Shown here: piece after piece, positions 25,656 through 37,772 of the stretch | Layout of the letters: each line of letters begins with the position of its first letter | How positions within the stretch are numbered: position 1 is the stretch's first letter | Assembly (NCBI GenBank): GCA_914767715.1 | Contig: OU612071.1 | Location: forward strand, 18,162,948-18,226,947 | Reading direction: 5' to 3' | Length of the DNA: 64,000 bases | Origin: Membranipora membranacea | Taxonomy: Eukaryota > Bryozoa > Gymnolaemata > Cheilostomatida > Membraniporidae | Program-made: the position numbers and the translations under genes | Notes under the pieces: generated by a model | The model's database searches: none | Told to the model about the DNA's origin: nothing | Seen by the model: only the letters and a program-made list of their open reading frames with translations

Positions 25656-25742
25656 CTACACACAGGTATCTACAGGGCACCCACCACAGTAGTTTGCCAC
25701 GCAGACTTTTCCCTGAGCGCTACAGCCATCATCCCCTCCAAT
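25656..25742 (-). pseudogene. Cys-rich peptide C-terminal fragment
   Basis: It encodes only the last part of the peptide family: G-C-S-A-Q-G-K-V-C-V-A-N-Y-C-G-G-C-P-V-D-T-C-V and stop. The C-x5-C-x4-C-x2-C core is kept, but the last spacing is x4 instead of x3. A TAG lies just upstream in frame; it could be part of an acceptor (AATAG|A), but no signal-peptide exon is seen to the right. Most likely a gene relic, truncated near an expanding microsatellite. Confidence 0.6.
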
Positions 25743-26875
25743 CTATTATAATAATAATACTCATGGTTATGGCTATCATTATGATGGAATGTTGGTATCA
25801 TGGGAGTAGATTAAAACAATTGGAAAACTGCAACATGCTCCTCTTTGCATATATGCAGGGCTCTGAACCACTCGGATTAACCCCGAGTTACTCAGGTTTT
25901 TGGGTTCAATTCAGGTAACTCAGGGGATTTCAGAATAAGGGCAAAAAGCTCGGATTTTGCCTTACACTCAGTTGGGGAATTCCTTACTGTAAGGCCTAAG
26001 TTCTACGAATTGTAAACAAACATCTGATGCTGTGAAGTATGCTACACACCTAACTAACTTAGTCTCTAAGGCTATGATATTTTGTGTTCTCTAAGATTCT
26101 CCTATTCTTCACTCAACCTCTCATTGCATTTTCTGAAGATCTCATTATTTAACAAAGACAAATGTAATGCAGCTAAAATATGGTAACAGCGGAGTATTGT
26201 CATCAATCAGATAATGTACATGCAACCAAGGAGTAAACCTTTTAATCCTTGATAGAACATACATTTATCCATCATGCCAATGAACTCATCGAACTCAATG
26301 ATGATGCCATCCATAAAGATCTAGTGTCTGAAACAGAATTAGACTACAACACAGGTAATGAAAAAGTAAAGCTAATTTCATCCAACACCACACCTTTAAT
26401 TAGTTAGTCAGTCCAGACCCAAACCAATGGAGCCAAGAGATCAAAATCAAATCAATCACAGGGCCCTGGAGTATTCATAAAATCTAGGTTTAAAAGGGGC
26501 CTGATTAACTGCCCTGCAATAGGAATATAGCTCAGCATAACTTATCCTCTGTTACTAAGGAAGCCGACATTCATGTGCCATCAAACCTTAGCTCAATCAC
26601 CCACAGGTTACTCCAAAACCTGGGATTTTGGCAATGTTTGACTGCCTCCCTTGAGTTTTTGTCCCAGGTTTCGGAGTAGACCTGTGCAATCACCAGTGCT
26701 GAATGCTGAAATTGTTCTTAGTCAATGGATATATATGGCTGTAATTTACCATTTGTGAATGCTACTGAACTGTCCAGGTAATAAATTTCATGTGACACAC
26801 AGAGAAAATTGGTATGATATATATAGCAATAACAGGTGATTGTAAAAACATCATCTCATCATGGGTCCTTTGAAA
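25743..26875. other. Non-coding stretch
   Basis: No gene supported. The stretch separates the peptide fragment from the large palindrome. Confidence 0.45.
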
Positions 26876-27727
26876 GGAGGTTGCGAAATAATACTTGGCA
26901 AACTCTCTTGGTGCTTGAGGATGTTTACGGTTAATAAAGTCCCAGGATATCTAGGCCAAATATGTTCTCTGACATGATCTGGACTGATTGAGACAACTTT
27001 AATAGCTGTGTTAGACCTGACAGTCAGTATAGCTACAGCATATTTTAACTCGACAGAGTTTTGTTGTATTTCTTTATAACTTTTGGTGAAACTGAAATTG
27101 GGAGTCAACAGGGCCCATGACTTTTCTGGCCATACAGTCAGTTTGACCCATGGAACCTTTGACAACAAACTTGGAAGTTTTTTAGGGCTAAAGAGTTTCA
27201 ATACTACCCAGGATATATTTTCCACTTTTTTAAGTCACACTTGCTGTCTAGATGGATATATCGGGCACATTCGAAGCTATCACCTGTAAGAGCCACCAGA
27301 ATTGAAGGAACTACACCTTTAGCTGGTAGGTCTTGTGTTGGTTGCTTATTACTCATTGCTACTTTATTTTCGACAGATACATTTGTATTTGACCACATTT
27401 AACGCACTGAAATTGTCCCAACATAAGGCATGAAAATAGTGTGACCAAGCCATCTATGTTCCCTTCAATCCTGCCATTAAAACAGTTGCACAATCTGTTA
27501 TGATAAGTGTGAGCTTTGAACCGTAGATGATTGGCATGACAAGTGGATAAACCGGCACAGGCACAATTATGCGGGTGTTATCTATTATTTATGACCTTAG
27601 CGCTGTGAAACTTATATGTAATTGAAGCTTAGAGATTGACAAATTTGGTGATCGATATCTTAGGTGAGTAATTGGCTGTTTGTAGCCAACAGGCTGTTGA
27701 AGATCAAACCTCTGCTAGGAATACCAA

Positions 27728-27801
27728 GTCTTCGTGGCGCAATCGGTTAGCGCGTTCGACTGTTAATCGAAAGGTTGGTGGTTCAAGCCCACCCGAGGAC
27801 G
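27728..27801 (+). tRNA. tRNA-Asn (GTT), left palindrome arm
   Basis: A 74 nt cloverleaf with acceptor GTCTTCG/CGAGGAC plus discriminator G. The D-arm is GGCGCAATCGGTTAGCGC, the anticodon stem TTCGA/TCGAA around CTGTTAA (anticodon GTT), and the T-arm GGTGG/CCACC with TTCAAGC. The body is a near match to the canonical animal tRNA-Asn. A short T-run after the 3' end can stop RNA polymerase III. Confidence 0.97.
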
Positions 27802-28055
27802 TTTGTTTTGAATGTTAGACTAACTAGAAGCATCAACCAAACCCCTGTAACATCGGCAGCTTTGGTATACCAGCTAGAGGCATCGACCAAACCCCAAGCA
27901 GCGATGGTTCCCTCAGTATGACCAGTCAACTGCTTTCAGGTCAATCAGCGTGTTATGACAGTTACTTTAACAAGTCACAGTTCAGTGTGAACCAAAGCTG
28001 CCCATTTTACAGGGCTTTGGTTGATGCCTCTAGTTGGTCCAACATTCAAAACAAA

Positions 28056-28129
28056 CGTCCTCGGGTGGGCTTGAACCACCAACCTTTCGATTAACAGTCA
28101 AACGCGCTAACCGATTGCGCCACGAAGAC
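28056..28129 (-). tRNA. tRNA-Asn (GTT), right palindrome arm
   Basis: Inverted copy of the tRNA at 27728. The only difference seen is C to T in the anticodon stem (TTTGA/TCGAA), giving a G-T wobble pair, so folding should be kept. Both copies have intact A and B boxes. Confidence 0.96.
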
Positions 28130-28420
28130 TGGGTAATTCTTGCAGATGTTTGATCTTCCACAGCCTGTTGGCTACAAACAGCCAATTACTCACCTAAGAT
28201 ATCGATCACCAAATTTGTCAATCTCTAAGCTTCAATTACATATAAGTTTCACAATGGTAAGCCCACAAATAATAGATAACATCCACATCATAATTTTGCC
28301 GCTTTATCTACTTATTGTGTCAATCATCTTCGGTTCAATGCTCACACTTATCAAAACCGAATATGCCACTATGTAAATTGTCAGATTGAATGAAACCCTG
28401 AAGGCGTGTTGACACTACTT

Positions 28421-28619
28421 CTATTGGCTAAGATCAAAGTGTCACTGCCAATGGCTGACTAGTGCCTGTTTCAGTTTCTGGCAGCTTGCTCACACTCACG
28501 ATTAGGAGGTCCACCATGGCCTCACCTATAGGATTCTAGAATGCATCACACTCTCAGGACTTAGGGCAACTTGCGTCCCTCTTTAGGGGCAGCCCACCCT
28601 CTGTTTTGTCATAAACAGG
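28421..28619 (+). mobile_element. U2 snRNA-headed SINE, copy 3, with 17 bp target duplication
   Basis: It starts CTATTGGCTAAGATCAAAGT and ends TCATAAACAGG(G). It is flanked by an exact 17 bp direct repeat (GCGTGTTGACACTACTT, 28404-28420 and 28620-28636), so it moved as a unit by retrotransposition. Relative to copy 1 the head is 5' truncated by a few bases. There is no poly-A tail. Confidence 0.9.
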
Positions 28620-29265
28620 GCGTGTTGACACTACTTTCAAGATCAATAATGGTAAAAATCTCTGCATGGGTTGTGGCCATGTGCTTGGCTTCTGGATAAT
28701 AATTTAGGAGATCAAATTCAAATCCAAATCTGTATAAAAAAGAGGTCCAGTGAGTAATTGGAAATAATCACAAGACCTTACAGGTTTGGGTGTAGTACCT
28801 TAAATAATTCTGGTGGGTGTAACAGGTGATAGATCCGAATGTGCGAGTTTTCTCATTCAAACGGCTAATGTGGCTTTAAAAGGTGGCCAACATATCCTGG
28901 GCAGAATTGAGTTTCTCTAGCCATAAAATAATTCCATAAATCTGGCCGAAAGATCCATGAGCCAACTGACTGCGTGGTCAAAAAAGTAATGTGCCCTTTT
29001 TGACTCCAAATACAAAGATGACTTTGGGAGAAGTGCCAATAGTTATAAATAATTACAGCAAACCTCTGCATAGTTTATCTATCCTTTACTGTAGCTTTAC
29101 TGAATGTCAGGTCATACACAGCTATTAAAGTTGACACCATCAGTCAAGAACTTGGCATTAAACAGACTAGACCAAATTATCCAGGGACTAAATTTACTGT
29201 AAACATCCTAAAGCACCAAGAGAGTTCGCCAAAACATGTTTCCTTCCAATGGGCCCATCGCGTGT

Positions 29266-30429
29266 GTGCATCCTAATTTGGCATTTGCCTGTCAGTTATA
29301 TGGACTGTATTGTCCAAGATATAATTCCAGTCTAACTGTTTATGATTTGACACTGCATTAGGCGGTCCCCAGACCAGCTAGAAAACCCAAGTTAGTAAAA
29401 ATAAAATAGAGCTTGAAATTCTAGATTTACTCATTATCTCTTCATTTGTCATTGCACACACAAAGCGTGTTTACACGCAGCGAGATAATCATGAGGTCAG
29501 CTATCAGCCAATGATATTCCGTAAACAAAGCCTTTTAATGATTCCCGTCATAAACAACATGGAAAATACCACTGATTACTGTTAGTTAACCAATGAGGAC
29601 ATTTTCTCACTTTTCTCGCTCAGGTAAGATTTGACTTGGAATTGATTGGAATCAGGTGTTTAGTTAGTAATTATCGTGGCCTGTGAGAAAAGGGCGGAGC
29701 TTAGACAAAAACAAATGTCTCTCGCGACTGGATAAACACACGCTCGTGTGCAATAGCTCTTATACCTTGGCGAAAAGCACACTCCAAACTACTCGGTGCT
29801 GCTGTATTAACATCGTCAATCTTCATCACTGAGACCATGTTGCATTTCTTTCCCAAATATGGTGAAATAAAATCGATCGAATAAAACAACCCTGAACAAT
29901 TTATAGTTCACAGGCAATAGTTGTTGCATCAATCCTGATTAATGAATCTTTCAAAAGCTCTCTCATTGGTTGATTTAATGGGTTCTGAGACTGCATTTTG
30001 ACACCTCTATAAACACTCAACCGGAACACATCCGTCACAATTATCACATTCAACGGCATTTTAGTTCCTGGCATTCATGACAGAGCAAGACGGTTGCCCA
30101 TAGGGGATGCAGCTGATACTGTACGAAGTAAAAATGCGCTAAAAACCTTTTGTGAAGTTCTGCTTAGATATTTGCGCTCATCAATGGACACTCATAAGTG
30201 AATTTATTTTTATGAATAGCAATAAAATGGAAATGACGACACTGGTAATACAGAATGTATCTATGACGCAATCCTAAGGCCCGATCATGAATTTATAGGT
30301 TCATGTTTATTGGTTAATATAGCTGGTGTAGAATCGACTACTGAATCCTCTTTATCACTTGCGCAATATTTAAACTAAATAAGTTGAAAAGTAACTCCGC
30401 CAATCCTAACAAATGTAAGCTAGTGTTAT
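29266..30429. other. Non-coding stretch
   Basis: No gene supported between the palindrome and the duplicated peptide-gene units. Confidence 0.45.
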
Positions 30430-30876
30430 CTCATTCGCTGATTTTCTGAGCAATCGGGTTGCTTTATCACCTTTAAAACTCTAATACGGAACTTATAAAT
30501 CATTATAATGGTGAACTAGTATGCTTATTTTCCGTTTTGATCAGCTTTGATCAACCATTTGTATCCGCATCGGTATATTGGCTTCATTTTGAACATGTGA
30601 AATTTGCAATCTCCAGGAATCTAAGATGAAAAACCAGATCGCAAACATGAATGTGAAATACAATGTACATTGTATTTGAATCAACTAACTGGAAAGTTAT
30701 GATCTTCATGAAAATGCGATATTTATAATTCATTTGTGCAAAGAGCAAAAAAACACAAATTAAAAGTCTGTTTTAAAGAGTGATTCTGAATTTGTCCGCA
30801 ATCACTTTCTTCTTGCATTCATGAAAAAATACAACAATAGAAGCGTGAAAAATGTAATGAGGATCCATCTTCTGTC

Positions 30877-31538
30877 TTAATTACAAAGGAAGTTACATCC
30901 ACCGCATAAATGGTCGACACAACTCTTTCCTACAGATTGGCAGGCTGAATTTCCTCCCAAGTCATTACACGGGCTCGCAAAGCACAGGACGCAAGAAACT
31001 CCTGCTGGACATACAATGTTCTCCCCACAGGATGTGCATGACCCCGCTGGAGTAACAGCGACAAAGCGTTGACCCCCCATCGCAAAGGCAACCAAACCTG
31101 TAAGAATAAATAATCTATAAATAGCATGTAAACAATTTCAAATTGATCTTTGTAGTTTTAGACTGCCAGGGATACAATGTGATAGCCACAGGGCGAAGTG
31201 ATGACCTCGGCAGAGCAAGACATTTTCTGGTAGCAAACGCTGCCAAATTATAAAAATGCACCAAATACCTGCAACATGTTTTTGAAGTATTGTTTAGATC
31301 GCTGCAATCAATGAATGATACTCTAAAGGGAATTTGTTTAATTGAACAATCAAGCAGAAATTGACAATCCTAGGTTTCATCACAAATTCTATGCTCAATG
31401 TAATTGGTGCCATGAGCTGTTTCAATTTACAATCCAAGAGAAAGCTTCCCATATAAATTTTCACTACTCAGCAATCCAAGCAAATTCCCTCTCTACATGT
31501 CACTTACCTAATAGAACTAAAGTGAGTTGGAGTTTCAT
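30877..31538 (-). CDS. Secreted Cys-rich peptide 5, long type (83 aa)
   Basis: Exons 31508-31538 and 30877-31097, phase 1. The leader starts MKLQLTLVLLGLVAFAMGG. Eleven Cys follow in the long pattern C-x2-C-x5-C-x5-C-x2-C-x4-C-x8-C-x6-C-x4-C-x2-C-x3-C. Its landmarks are CPAGVSC, SPCNDLGG, QSVGKSC and CGGCNFLC. The C-terminal part matches the short peptides; the N-terminal CxxC/CPAG part is extra. Closest to the gene at 32151, from which it differs mostly in the N-terminal half. TATAAATA lies about 99 bp upstream. Confidence 0.85.
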
Positions 31539-31636
31539 GTCTCTTGAGTGATAAAACTTATCCTGTTTGTCAGAAGAGAGAATTATTCCAGTCTCTGTAT
31601 CAATGGCACAATGGTGACTGAATGAGCAGTACAGTA

Positions 31637-31644
31637 TATTTATA
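31637..31644 (-). promoter_or_regulatory. TATA box of Cys-rich peptide 5
   Basis: TATAAATA on the minus strand, followed upstream by AAAGTA; the same AAAGTATAAATA string precedes the neighbouring paralogue at 32742. Confidence 0.55.
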
Positions 31645-32150
31645 CTTTATAATTAAAAATAACTTGGTCAATGCTGATAAATAACCGCTAGGGATCATCT
31701 CATTTGCTGATTTTCTGACCAATCAGCAGGTTGCTTTATCTCTTTTAAAATTTTAATACGGAACTCATAAATCATTATAATAGTGCCCTATGATGTTTCT
31801 CTTCCATTTGATCAGCTTTGCTTCCAATCATTTATTATCCGGACGTGTTTACTTACCTCATTTTGAATATATTGAATTGGAAATCTCCAGAAATCCAAGA
31901 TAAACTAGCAAGAATGCATATATGAAAGGTAAAATATGACGTACATTGTATTTGCATTTACTAACTGGAATGTTATGATCTTCATAAAAATTCGATTTTT
32001 AACATGATTCTTACAGTCATTGCATAAAAATGATGACAAAATAAAAGTTTAAAGTGATTCTATTTTTGTTTGTTATCACTTGCTGCTTCCATTAATGACA
32101 AACATAACAATTAGTTGTGTGCAAATTTGCAATGAGGATCTATCTTTGTA

Positions 32151-32647
32151 TTATCTACAAAGGAAGTCACATTTGTCACAGAAGTGGTCGACACAGCTCT
32201 TTCCTACAGACTGGCAGGCTTCGTTTCCTCCTAAGTCATTACATGGGCTCCACAAACACCTTACACAAAACACACCTGATGGGCATACGATATCATTGCC
32301 ACAGGGTGTACATGTCCCCGCTGGAGTGAGAGGACCAAGGCCTCTGCCCGTAGCCACTGCAGCCAATCCTGAGAAAAAAAGACAAAACGCATAAAATATC
32401 CTGTAAGCAGTTTTGGAACGGTTTTGTACGTTTTGAAAGGCAATCTAAACGGGTTGTTTTTATGAGCAACAATCAAGCAGGTGTTGGCAATACTTGAAGC
32501 GCTGTGAAGAAAAACATGTAAATGATAGATAGTCAATGGTCTATCCTATTTACGACCTATTATTGGCTGCAAAATAAACAGAAATTAAACTAAACCACCT
32601 TGAATAGGTTACTTACCCAGCAAAATTAAAGTGAGTTGAAACTTCAT
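32151..32647 (-). CDS. Secreted Cys-rich peptide 6, long type (82 aa)
   Basis: Exons 32617-32647 and 32151-32368, phase 1. The leader starts MKFQLTLILLGLAAVAT. The same 11-Cys framework as the gene at 30877 is present, with CPSGVFC, SPCNDLGGNEA and CQSVGKSCVDHFC. The usual CGGC near the end has become CDKC, a charged change in an otherwise invariant loop. Product of the local tandem duplication. TATAAATA lies 95 bp upstream of the ATG. Confidence 0.85.
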
Positions 32648-32741
32648 CACTGAGAGTTCTTCAATTTTTCTATTTGTCAGAGGAGGTATTGCCAGAATCT
32701 TGTTCAAGCACTGAATGTTGATTGGTTGACCAGTGCTCAAT

Positions 32742-32749
32742 ATTTATAC
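32742..32749 (-). promoter_or_regulatory. TATA box of Cys-rich peptide 6
   Basis: TATAAATA within AAAGTATAAATATTGAG on the minus strand, 95 bp before the ATG and conserved with the neighbouring copy. Confidence 0.55.
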
Positions 32750-33510
32750 TTTACAGAGTGAAATTATTGTGTCTTTATACTTTTGTGAAGGCACAGGGTT
32801 GATCTCATTTGCTGATTCTCTGAGCAATCAGGCTGCTTCGTTGCCTTTAAAAACACTAAGAAGGAACAGACAAATTACCAAAAAAGTAAATATAGATTTT
32901 TATATCCTGGTAATGGGCAATTCTTCTGACCACTCGAAAAATACAAGCTATACTGATAGTCAATTTGAGCATGAAGTGGAATGATAAATGATCTGGGATA
33001 AATTGCCAAGTTAAAAGGACATCAATATCAACAGTTGTTTTGGCTCATCAAACGGTTTCAAAGAGTTAGATAAAAATGCTAATTGAAGTATTTTTGTGGA
33101 TTTAAATTCCTTGGCATTCAGGAGCCGTCCACAAATACCAGGTAGATCCTGACACAGAAAATAGAATAGAAAATCTAGGCCAATAACACTTATCAATATT
33201 GTTCTAGTGAATCTTGGCAAGGATATGTTTCTTTCTTCCCCACACAATTCTGTTAAATAATTAAATAATTGAGGAAGCTGTGCTGGGTCATGGCCAGGTT
33301 TAGACAGGTTTAGGTCTAGATGTTTCAAAAGGATGAATTTCTGCGTTGTATAATGTGAGAGGTTGTGTAGTTTTATTAGTCATAAACTAAAAATACAAAT
33401 TTGAGGATGACAAAAACTGTTCAAATTATATTTCAAAGTAATTGAATCAGCTATTTTTTTGAAATTCCGGACAATTAAGGTTTGATTTTGCCCTTGTATT
33501 GCCTTGTTAA

Positions 33511-34125
33511 TTATTTACAAATGAAGTTGCATCCTCCACATGGATAGTCCTGGCAAATCTTTCCTGTGAGAGCACAAGCTTTGTTACCTCCGTAGTATGT
33601 ACATTGGCTGAGCCAGCATGTACAGCCACAAGCTTCTCCGGCCGGGCACTCAATGTTACGACAAGGGCTACAATGTGGCCCTGGAAAGCCTGCCTGGCAC
33701 ATAGAGAATAACAGGAACACTGCAAATACAAAGTTACGTAAATTAGAAAATACGTATGGCATACTCTTGGTTTTCAAAAAATTAGCAATGCTGTGTATAT
33801 AGCTTTGTAATTTAAACAAAATAGGGCTAGGTGACATGCCTCATCATAATTTATAATCAGAAATTTCACTTGCCCTACAGCTCAGTATATCCACCTACTA
33901 CTCGATCCACAAATGAATGTTTACCTCAGGTACACATTATAGAATATGTGCTACATATCTATAACAAGATGATGTAAACTTGATTCTAAGGTAGTCAGGC
34001 AAAACCCCATTCAATTACTTAGTCACAACCATTATACTACACCAAACTAGCAGATAAATTGACAGACAATGTTTCAAGCCAACAAATTAATGTAAAATAT
34101 CACCTGCTAAGCACCAGATCTTCAT
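33511..34125 (-). CDS. Secreted Cys-rich peptide 7, long type (76 aa)
   Basis: Exons 34104-34125 (seven codons plus one base) and 33511-33719. The leader starts MKIWCLAVFLLFSMCQAG. The mature part has 12 Cys: C-x2-C-x4-C-x5-C-x1-C-x1-C-x4-C-x8-C-x6-C-x4-C-x2-C-x3-C. It follows the long-type plan, but the middle C-x2-C has become C-x-C-x-C (GCTCW), and the DLGG loop is YYGG. A more distant relative of peptides 5 and 6, so this long class is older than their duplication. Confidence 0.85.
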
Positions 34126-36361
34126 CGTTGAGAGTGAAAAGAGTTTTGTATAAAACCACTAAAGATAACTTATCTCGGTCCGAGCTCACACTGTTACTGA
34201 TCAGTTAACTCACAGTAATCTTACTTTAAACGTGGACTCAAACCTCAGGATTAGTTCGCACTGGACCGCTGACACAATAAGCTGATCATGAGCTCCTATG
34301 GTTATGTCTTGACTTTCTCTTTATCACATTCTTGTAGTGACATATAGCTGGTTTTGAGGAAGGCACTTGTCAAATGAAAGCTTGTCTGTGCACCTGGTTA
34401 TGATATTAAGCTGATACCTGCACAAGTTCAGTAGAGGTTTGGGTTCCAACTCATAAATTTCACACTGAAAACATAATGTTTAAATTATTTGTTTTCAATT
34501 GGAGAGATCAATAGAGTATTCTTCACATTTGTGGCTCAATGCTGCAGGTGCCATGTGCTGAGAATGATAGTATCCATGTTCTTGATTAAGATTAATTAAT
34601 GATGCATTTGTCATAGATTGTCTCAGCTTTTATCATTATTTACGCTCCCTGCGGCAAATTTATTGTACAGTTAAATCAAACCCTAGCCTGAGCAAGTGAC
34701 AGTCACATACACAAAACAATGGTTATTTGTGGTACTCATTATCGTCCCTGACCCCAACCATATTTTGATGATGGGTGAATATGAGAGTTGGACAGGGTCG
34801 AAGCCATTTGGGCACAGCTAATGCAGATCATCCTGAGTAACCATAACATAATGTCATCGATATAAAACAATGTCAGTAATTTGAATAATGTATATCATCA
34901 AAATCTGATTCATATCAGATCCGATTCAAGAGTGCAAGCTGGTAGCATATGAGACAACTCACAATACTTATACTTCTTTTGCCAGTCCTCAATATTTGGA
35001 TGTTTAGAATCGATCTCATTTGCTTCTTGACTGGCCAATGAGGCTGCCTTGGTGCTAACATTTACATCAATATATAAATCAATTTCCTGACAATCAGGAA
35101 CACTTCCCAACTAACTTCTGGTGTAGGTAGCAATCGTGACCGGATAAAGCAAAGAATTATTCAGTAATAATCTGTGACGCAGTGTGAACTACACCTCAAC
35201 TGTGTTGGCCAAAATTATCACTTTTTTTGGCATCGCAAACTTCTGGATAATGTGTTTCATTACAAGGCAAAGGAAGGGCACTATATTTCCTTGCCTTCAA
35301 AACTTTAACTCATCAATAAGCCGATTGGTCTAAATTAATTTCCCAAAATTGACTTCCCTTTGTTACGCAATTTTAGCTTTTATTAAGCTCTCTCTCTGTG
35401 TAACTCCTACCAGAAATAAAGCCTTAAAATTTCTTTTCTTTACAAATAGCCAAAATGGATCATTAGTGGATCCACAATGTATAGACAGTTTTTGAGCTCT
35501 GATTTGGTAATGGTATTTAATTTTGTGACAATTTGAGGCTTTCCATCACAAATTAATCATTTAGAAAGTCCTTTGAAAGTCTCACACCACCTGCAGGAAA
35601 GGGATCCAGGTGTCTTCTGGCGTGTAAAGTTCAGAAAATAAAACTGATTTGTGTCGTATAGCTGAATCTTGGCAAGGATGCACTTCATTCATTCCAACGC
35701 AATTGATGACAAATATGTATTGAATGAGACCACTGTGATGTGTCCTGAAAAGTTTACTTTTGGCTTTATAAGGCGCTCACAATCACTATGTTCCTATGCA
35801 TTGATTTCAGCTGATATTTCACAAACAAAGCCTATCAATCATCCCGCCAAAACGTTATGTCATTACTGATAAATTAACCGATGATAATCATTGTCATGGG
35901 GGGCTGACCGATATGAGTCATCTGTCCAGCAAACATCCTGCTGTAGCTTACAAATTGGAAAATATTAGACAAGATGGTAAACAACTTGCTCAGAAACTGA
36001 TGGTTATTAACTTAAGCCTATCGTGACAAGCTCCACCCCTTTCTATCAATAAGTCAAATGGAATCCGTTTATGTGTGCAATGACAAATCCAGACACAAGA
36101 CCTTAGCTAGTGTGTATAGCTCCAGCACTAGTTTACTAGACATGGTGTGCACAGGCAATGAGCTTATAGTTAGTAAAAAATAAGCTTATCATACAGCTAA
36201 GCCTATGTGATGGAGGTTGACCAGCTAGAGTGGTCTGTGATTAAATCTGAGGTATAGGTTTTATCACTATGAAATGACAAAGTTTATTTGTTGAAAATGA
36301 GAAGTACATTCATGGTTCAAATATATACATCATAATTGAATCAACAGGGTTTTTCAACCAA
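34126..36361. other. Non-coding stretch
   Basis: No gene supported. A phrase GAATCTTGGCAAGGAT occurs at about 33210 and again at about 35666, suggesting a weak dispersed repeat. Confidence 0.4.
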
Positions 36362-36469
36362 TCAAAAAGAAGGTGAATCATTCTGTGGTTGGTTGGTTTG
36401 CGTTTCACAAAGGAAGTCACACCCTCCACAGTAATAGGCAACACATGCCTTTCCTGCCAAGCACCTGAT
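36362..36469 (-). pseudogene. Cys-rich peptide C-terminal relic
   Basis: It encodes C-L-A-G-K-A-C-V-A-Y-Y-C-G-G-C-D-F-L-C, the C-terminal core of the family (C-x5-C-x4-C-x2-C-x3-C), bounded upstream by an in-frame TGA and running past the usual end by about 14 residues before stopping. No signal exon or N-terminal Cys motifs are found beside it. A broken gene at the left-hand border of the array (promoter-distal side of peptide 7). Confidence 0.65.
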
Positions 36470-37524
36470 TCAAGCACCCAGTGTCAGACACCTTTGTCAG
36501 GACAAACTGTGGTCAAGTTAATTGGGTTTTATCAACTGGCAAAGTGCGACATTTACTTTGCCAAATCCCAGGGGTGTAAACCATAAAGAATCACCCCCTA
36601 AAACTACCCTGTCAAAAATATGCTGATACCATAGAATGTTTGTTGGTTGCCAAAGACATTTGATACTCCAGGGAGGGCTGTAGAAATGTTCTTTTTATGC
36701 TGCAGTATTTTCATCATTATCACATGTTACTTATTACCCCTTTCACTCCACTGCAAACTTGCATTCATTCCCTTTTATTCTCCAAAACACTCCTGAGCAC
36801 AATAGCAGGCATTTTCTGTTGTGACAGATTCATTTGGATGATGAATTATCAAATGAAGCAACACACTCAATGACAAGTATTTATAATCTTTGACACACTT
36901 TTAGTTTTAATTGGAAGAGTTGGATGTCACAGAGAATGATTTAACCACAATAACTTGTTTTCAACCTGCCAAATATTTCACAATTTTTGTCTCCTGTCAA
37001 ATATCACAGAGTAAAGTCCTATCTATACCAGGTCATCAAAGTGCATCATCCTAACATCAGGGTTATGTTGGGCCGAGGGAATGTCCGAGGAAACATTTAA
37101 TATGGTATCACCTCCTGGTCAACAAAATAATTATAAGTGTTGCAATGAGACCAGAGACTATAAATAATAATAGATAATGTATCTATAGTCTAGAGACTAT
37201 GAATCTAGATAAATACTATCAAATTTTATTGCTCACTTTAATATTCATATTACTCAGAAAAGAATACAGGAATAGAATAATTTTTGTTATGAAAAACTAA
37301 ACTAAGAGTTTGGCTGGTCCTAAAATAGGTTGCATTGTGCGCTCATAGAACGTGGGTCTGGTGCATACTAGCAGTGATAGAGTACAAGGAACTTCCTACT
37401 GTCTGTAGGGGGCTGCCAGTAACTAAACAAGGTCCTAGTTGTTGGTCAACCATGAGCTCAGCCAGTAGGCCAAGAAGCCACCTTGACGTTATCTTACTGG
37501 TATTCCCAGTAAATACATGATGTG

Positions 37525-37715
37525 ATACTTTCCCATTCCAAGGTTGCATTATGGGATATTTCCCGTGCCATAATTGCATTATGGGATATCTTTTCATACC
37601 AGTGTTGCATCATGGGATAAGATCATTGTGTCAAAGTAACATTATAGAATACTTCGACTATAAAGCTGCATTGTGAGATACTTTCATGAGCTGAATTTTC
37701 ATTATGGGACTTCTC
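37525..37715. repeat. Diverged tandem repeat, about 5 units of ~38 bp
   Basis: Units carry the core GCATTATGGGATA followed by a TTTC(C/A)-rich link (GGTTGCATTATGGGATATTT, AATTGCATTATGGGATATCT, TGTTGCATCATGGGATA, and more decayed versions). It lies just upstream of the first FReD exon. Confidence 0.7.
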
Positions 37716-37772
37716 TCAAGCTGTCCTTTTCTCGTTAAAATCATTATAGTATTCTATTTCTCTATTGATCAG

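Larger units (their letters stand above)
26880..29265. repeat. Large imperfect palindrome with tRNA-Asn in each arm
   Basis: The left arm (about 26880-27900) and right arm (about 27970-29265) are inverted copies. Nearest the centre they are almost identical: both contain the tRNA-Asn gene and GGTGATCGATATCTTAGGTG. Further out (26880-27400 versus 28800-29235) they are clearly diverged but still alignable, for example AACATCCT[C/A]AAGCACCAAG. The right arm is longer because a U2-headed SINE has inserted at 28421. The outer left arm holds interrupted open frames on the minus strand whose right-arm counterparts are broken, so I do not call a gene there. Confidence 0.85.
30430..32870. repeat. Tandem duplication units of the peptide 6/7 genes
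   Basis: The segments about 30430-31690 and 31695-32800 align along most of their length. Each has the motif CTCATTTGCTGATT, then TAATACGGAACT, the 3' flank of the gene, the coding exon, the intron and the signal exon. A third partial start (CTCATTTGCTGATTCTCTGA) occurs at about 32806. The array produced peptides 5 and 6 as listed here (genes at 30877 and 32151). Confidence 0.8.

Noticed and set aside
26851-27398. Two overlapping minus-strand open frames (124 and 64 codons) in the left palindrome arm
   Set aside because: They are in different frames, and the mirrored region in the right arm is full of stops. Possibly a decayed transposon ORF, but nothing identifies it.
33011-33328. 105-codon minus-strand open frame between peptides 6 and 7
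   Set aside because: No signal peptide, Cys pattern, splice partner or recognisable domain; no second copy in the neighbouring duplicated units.
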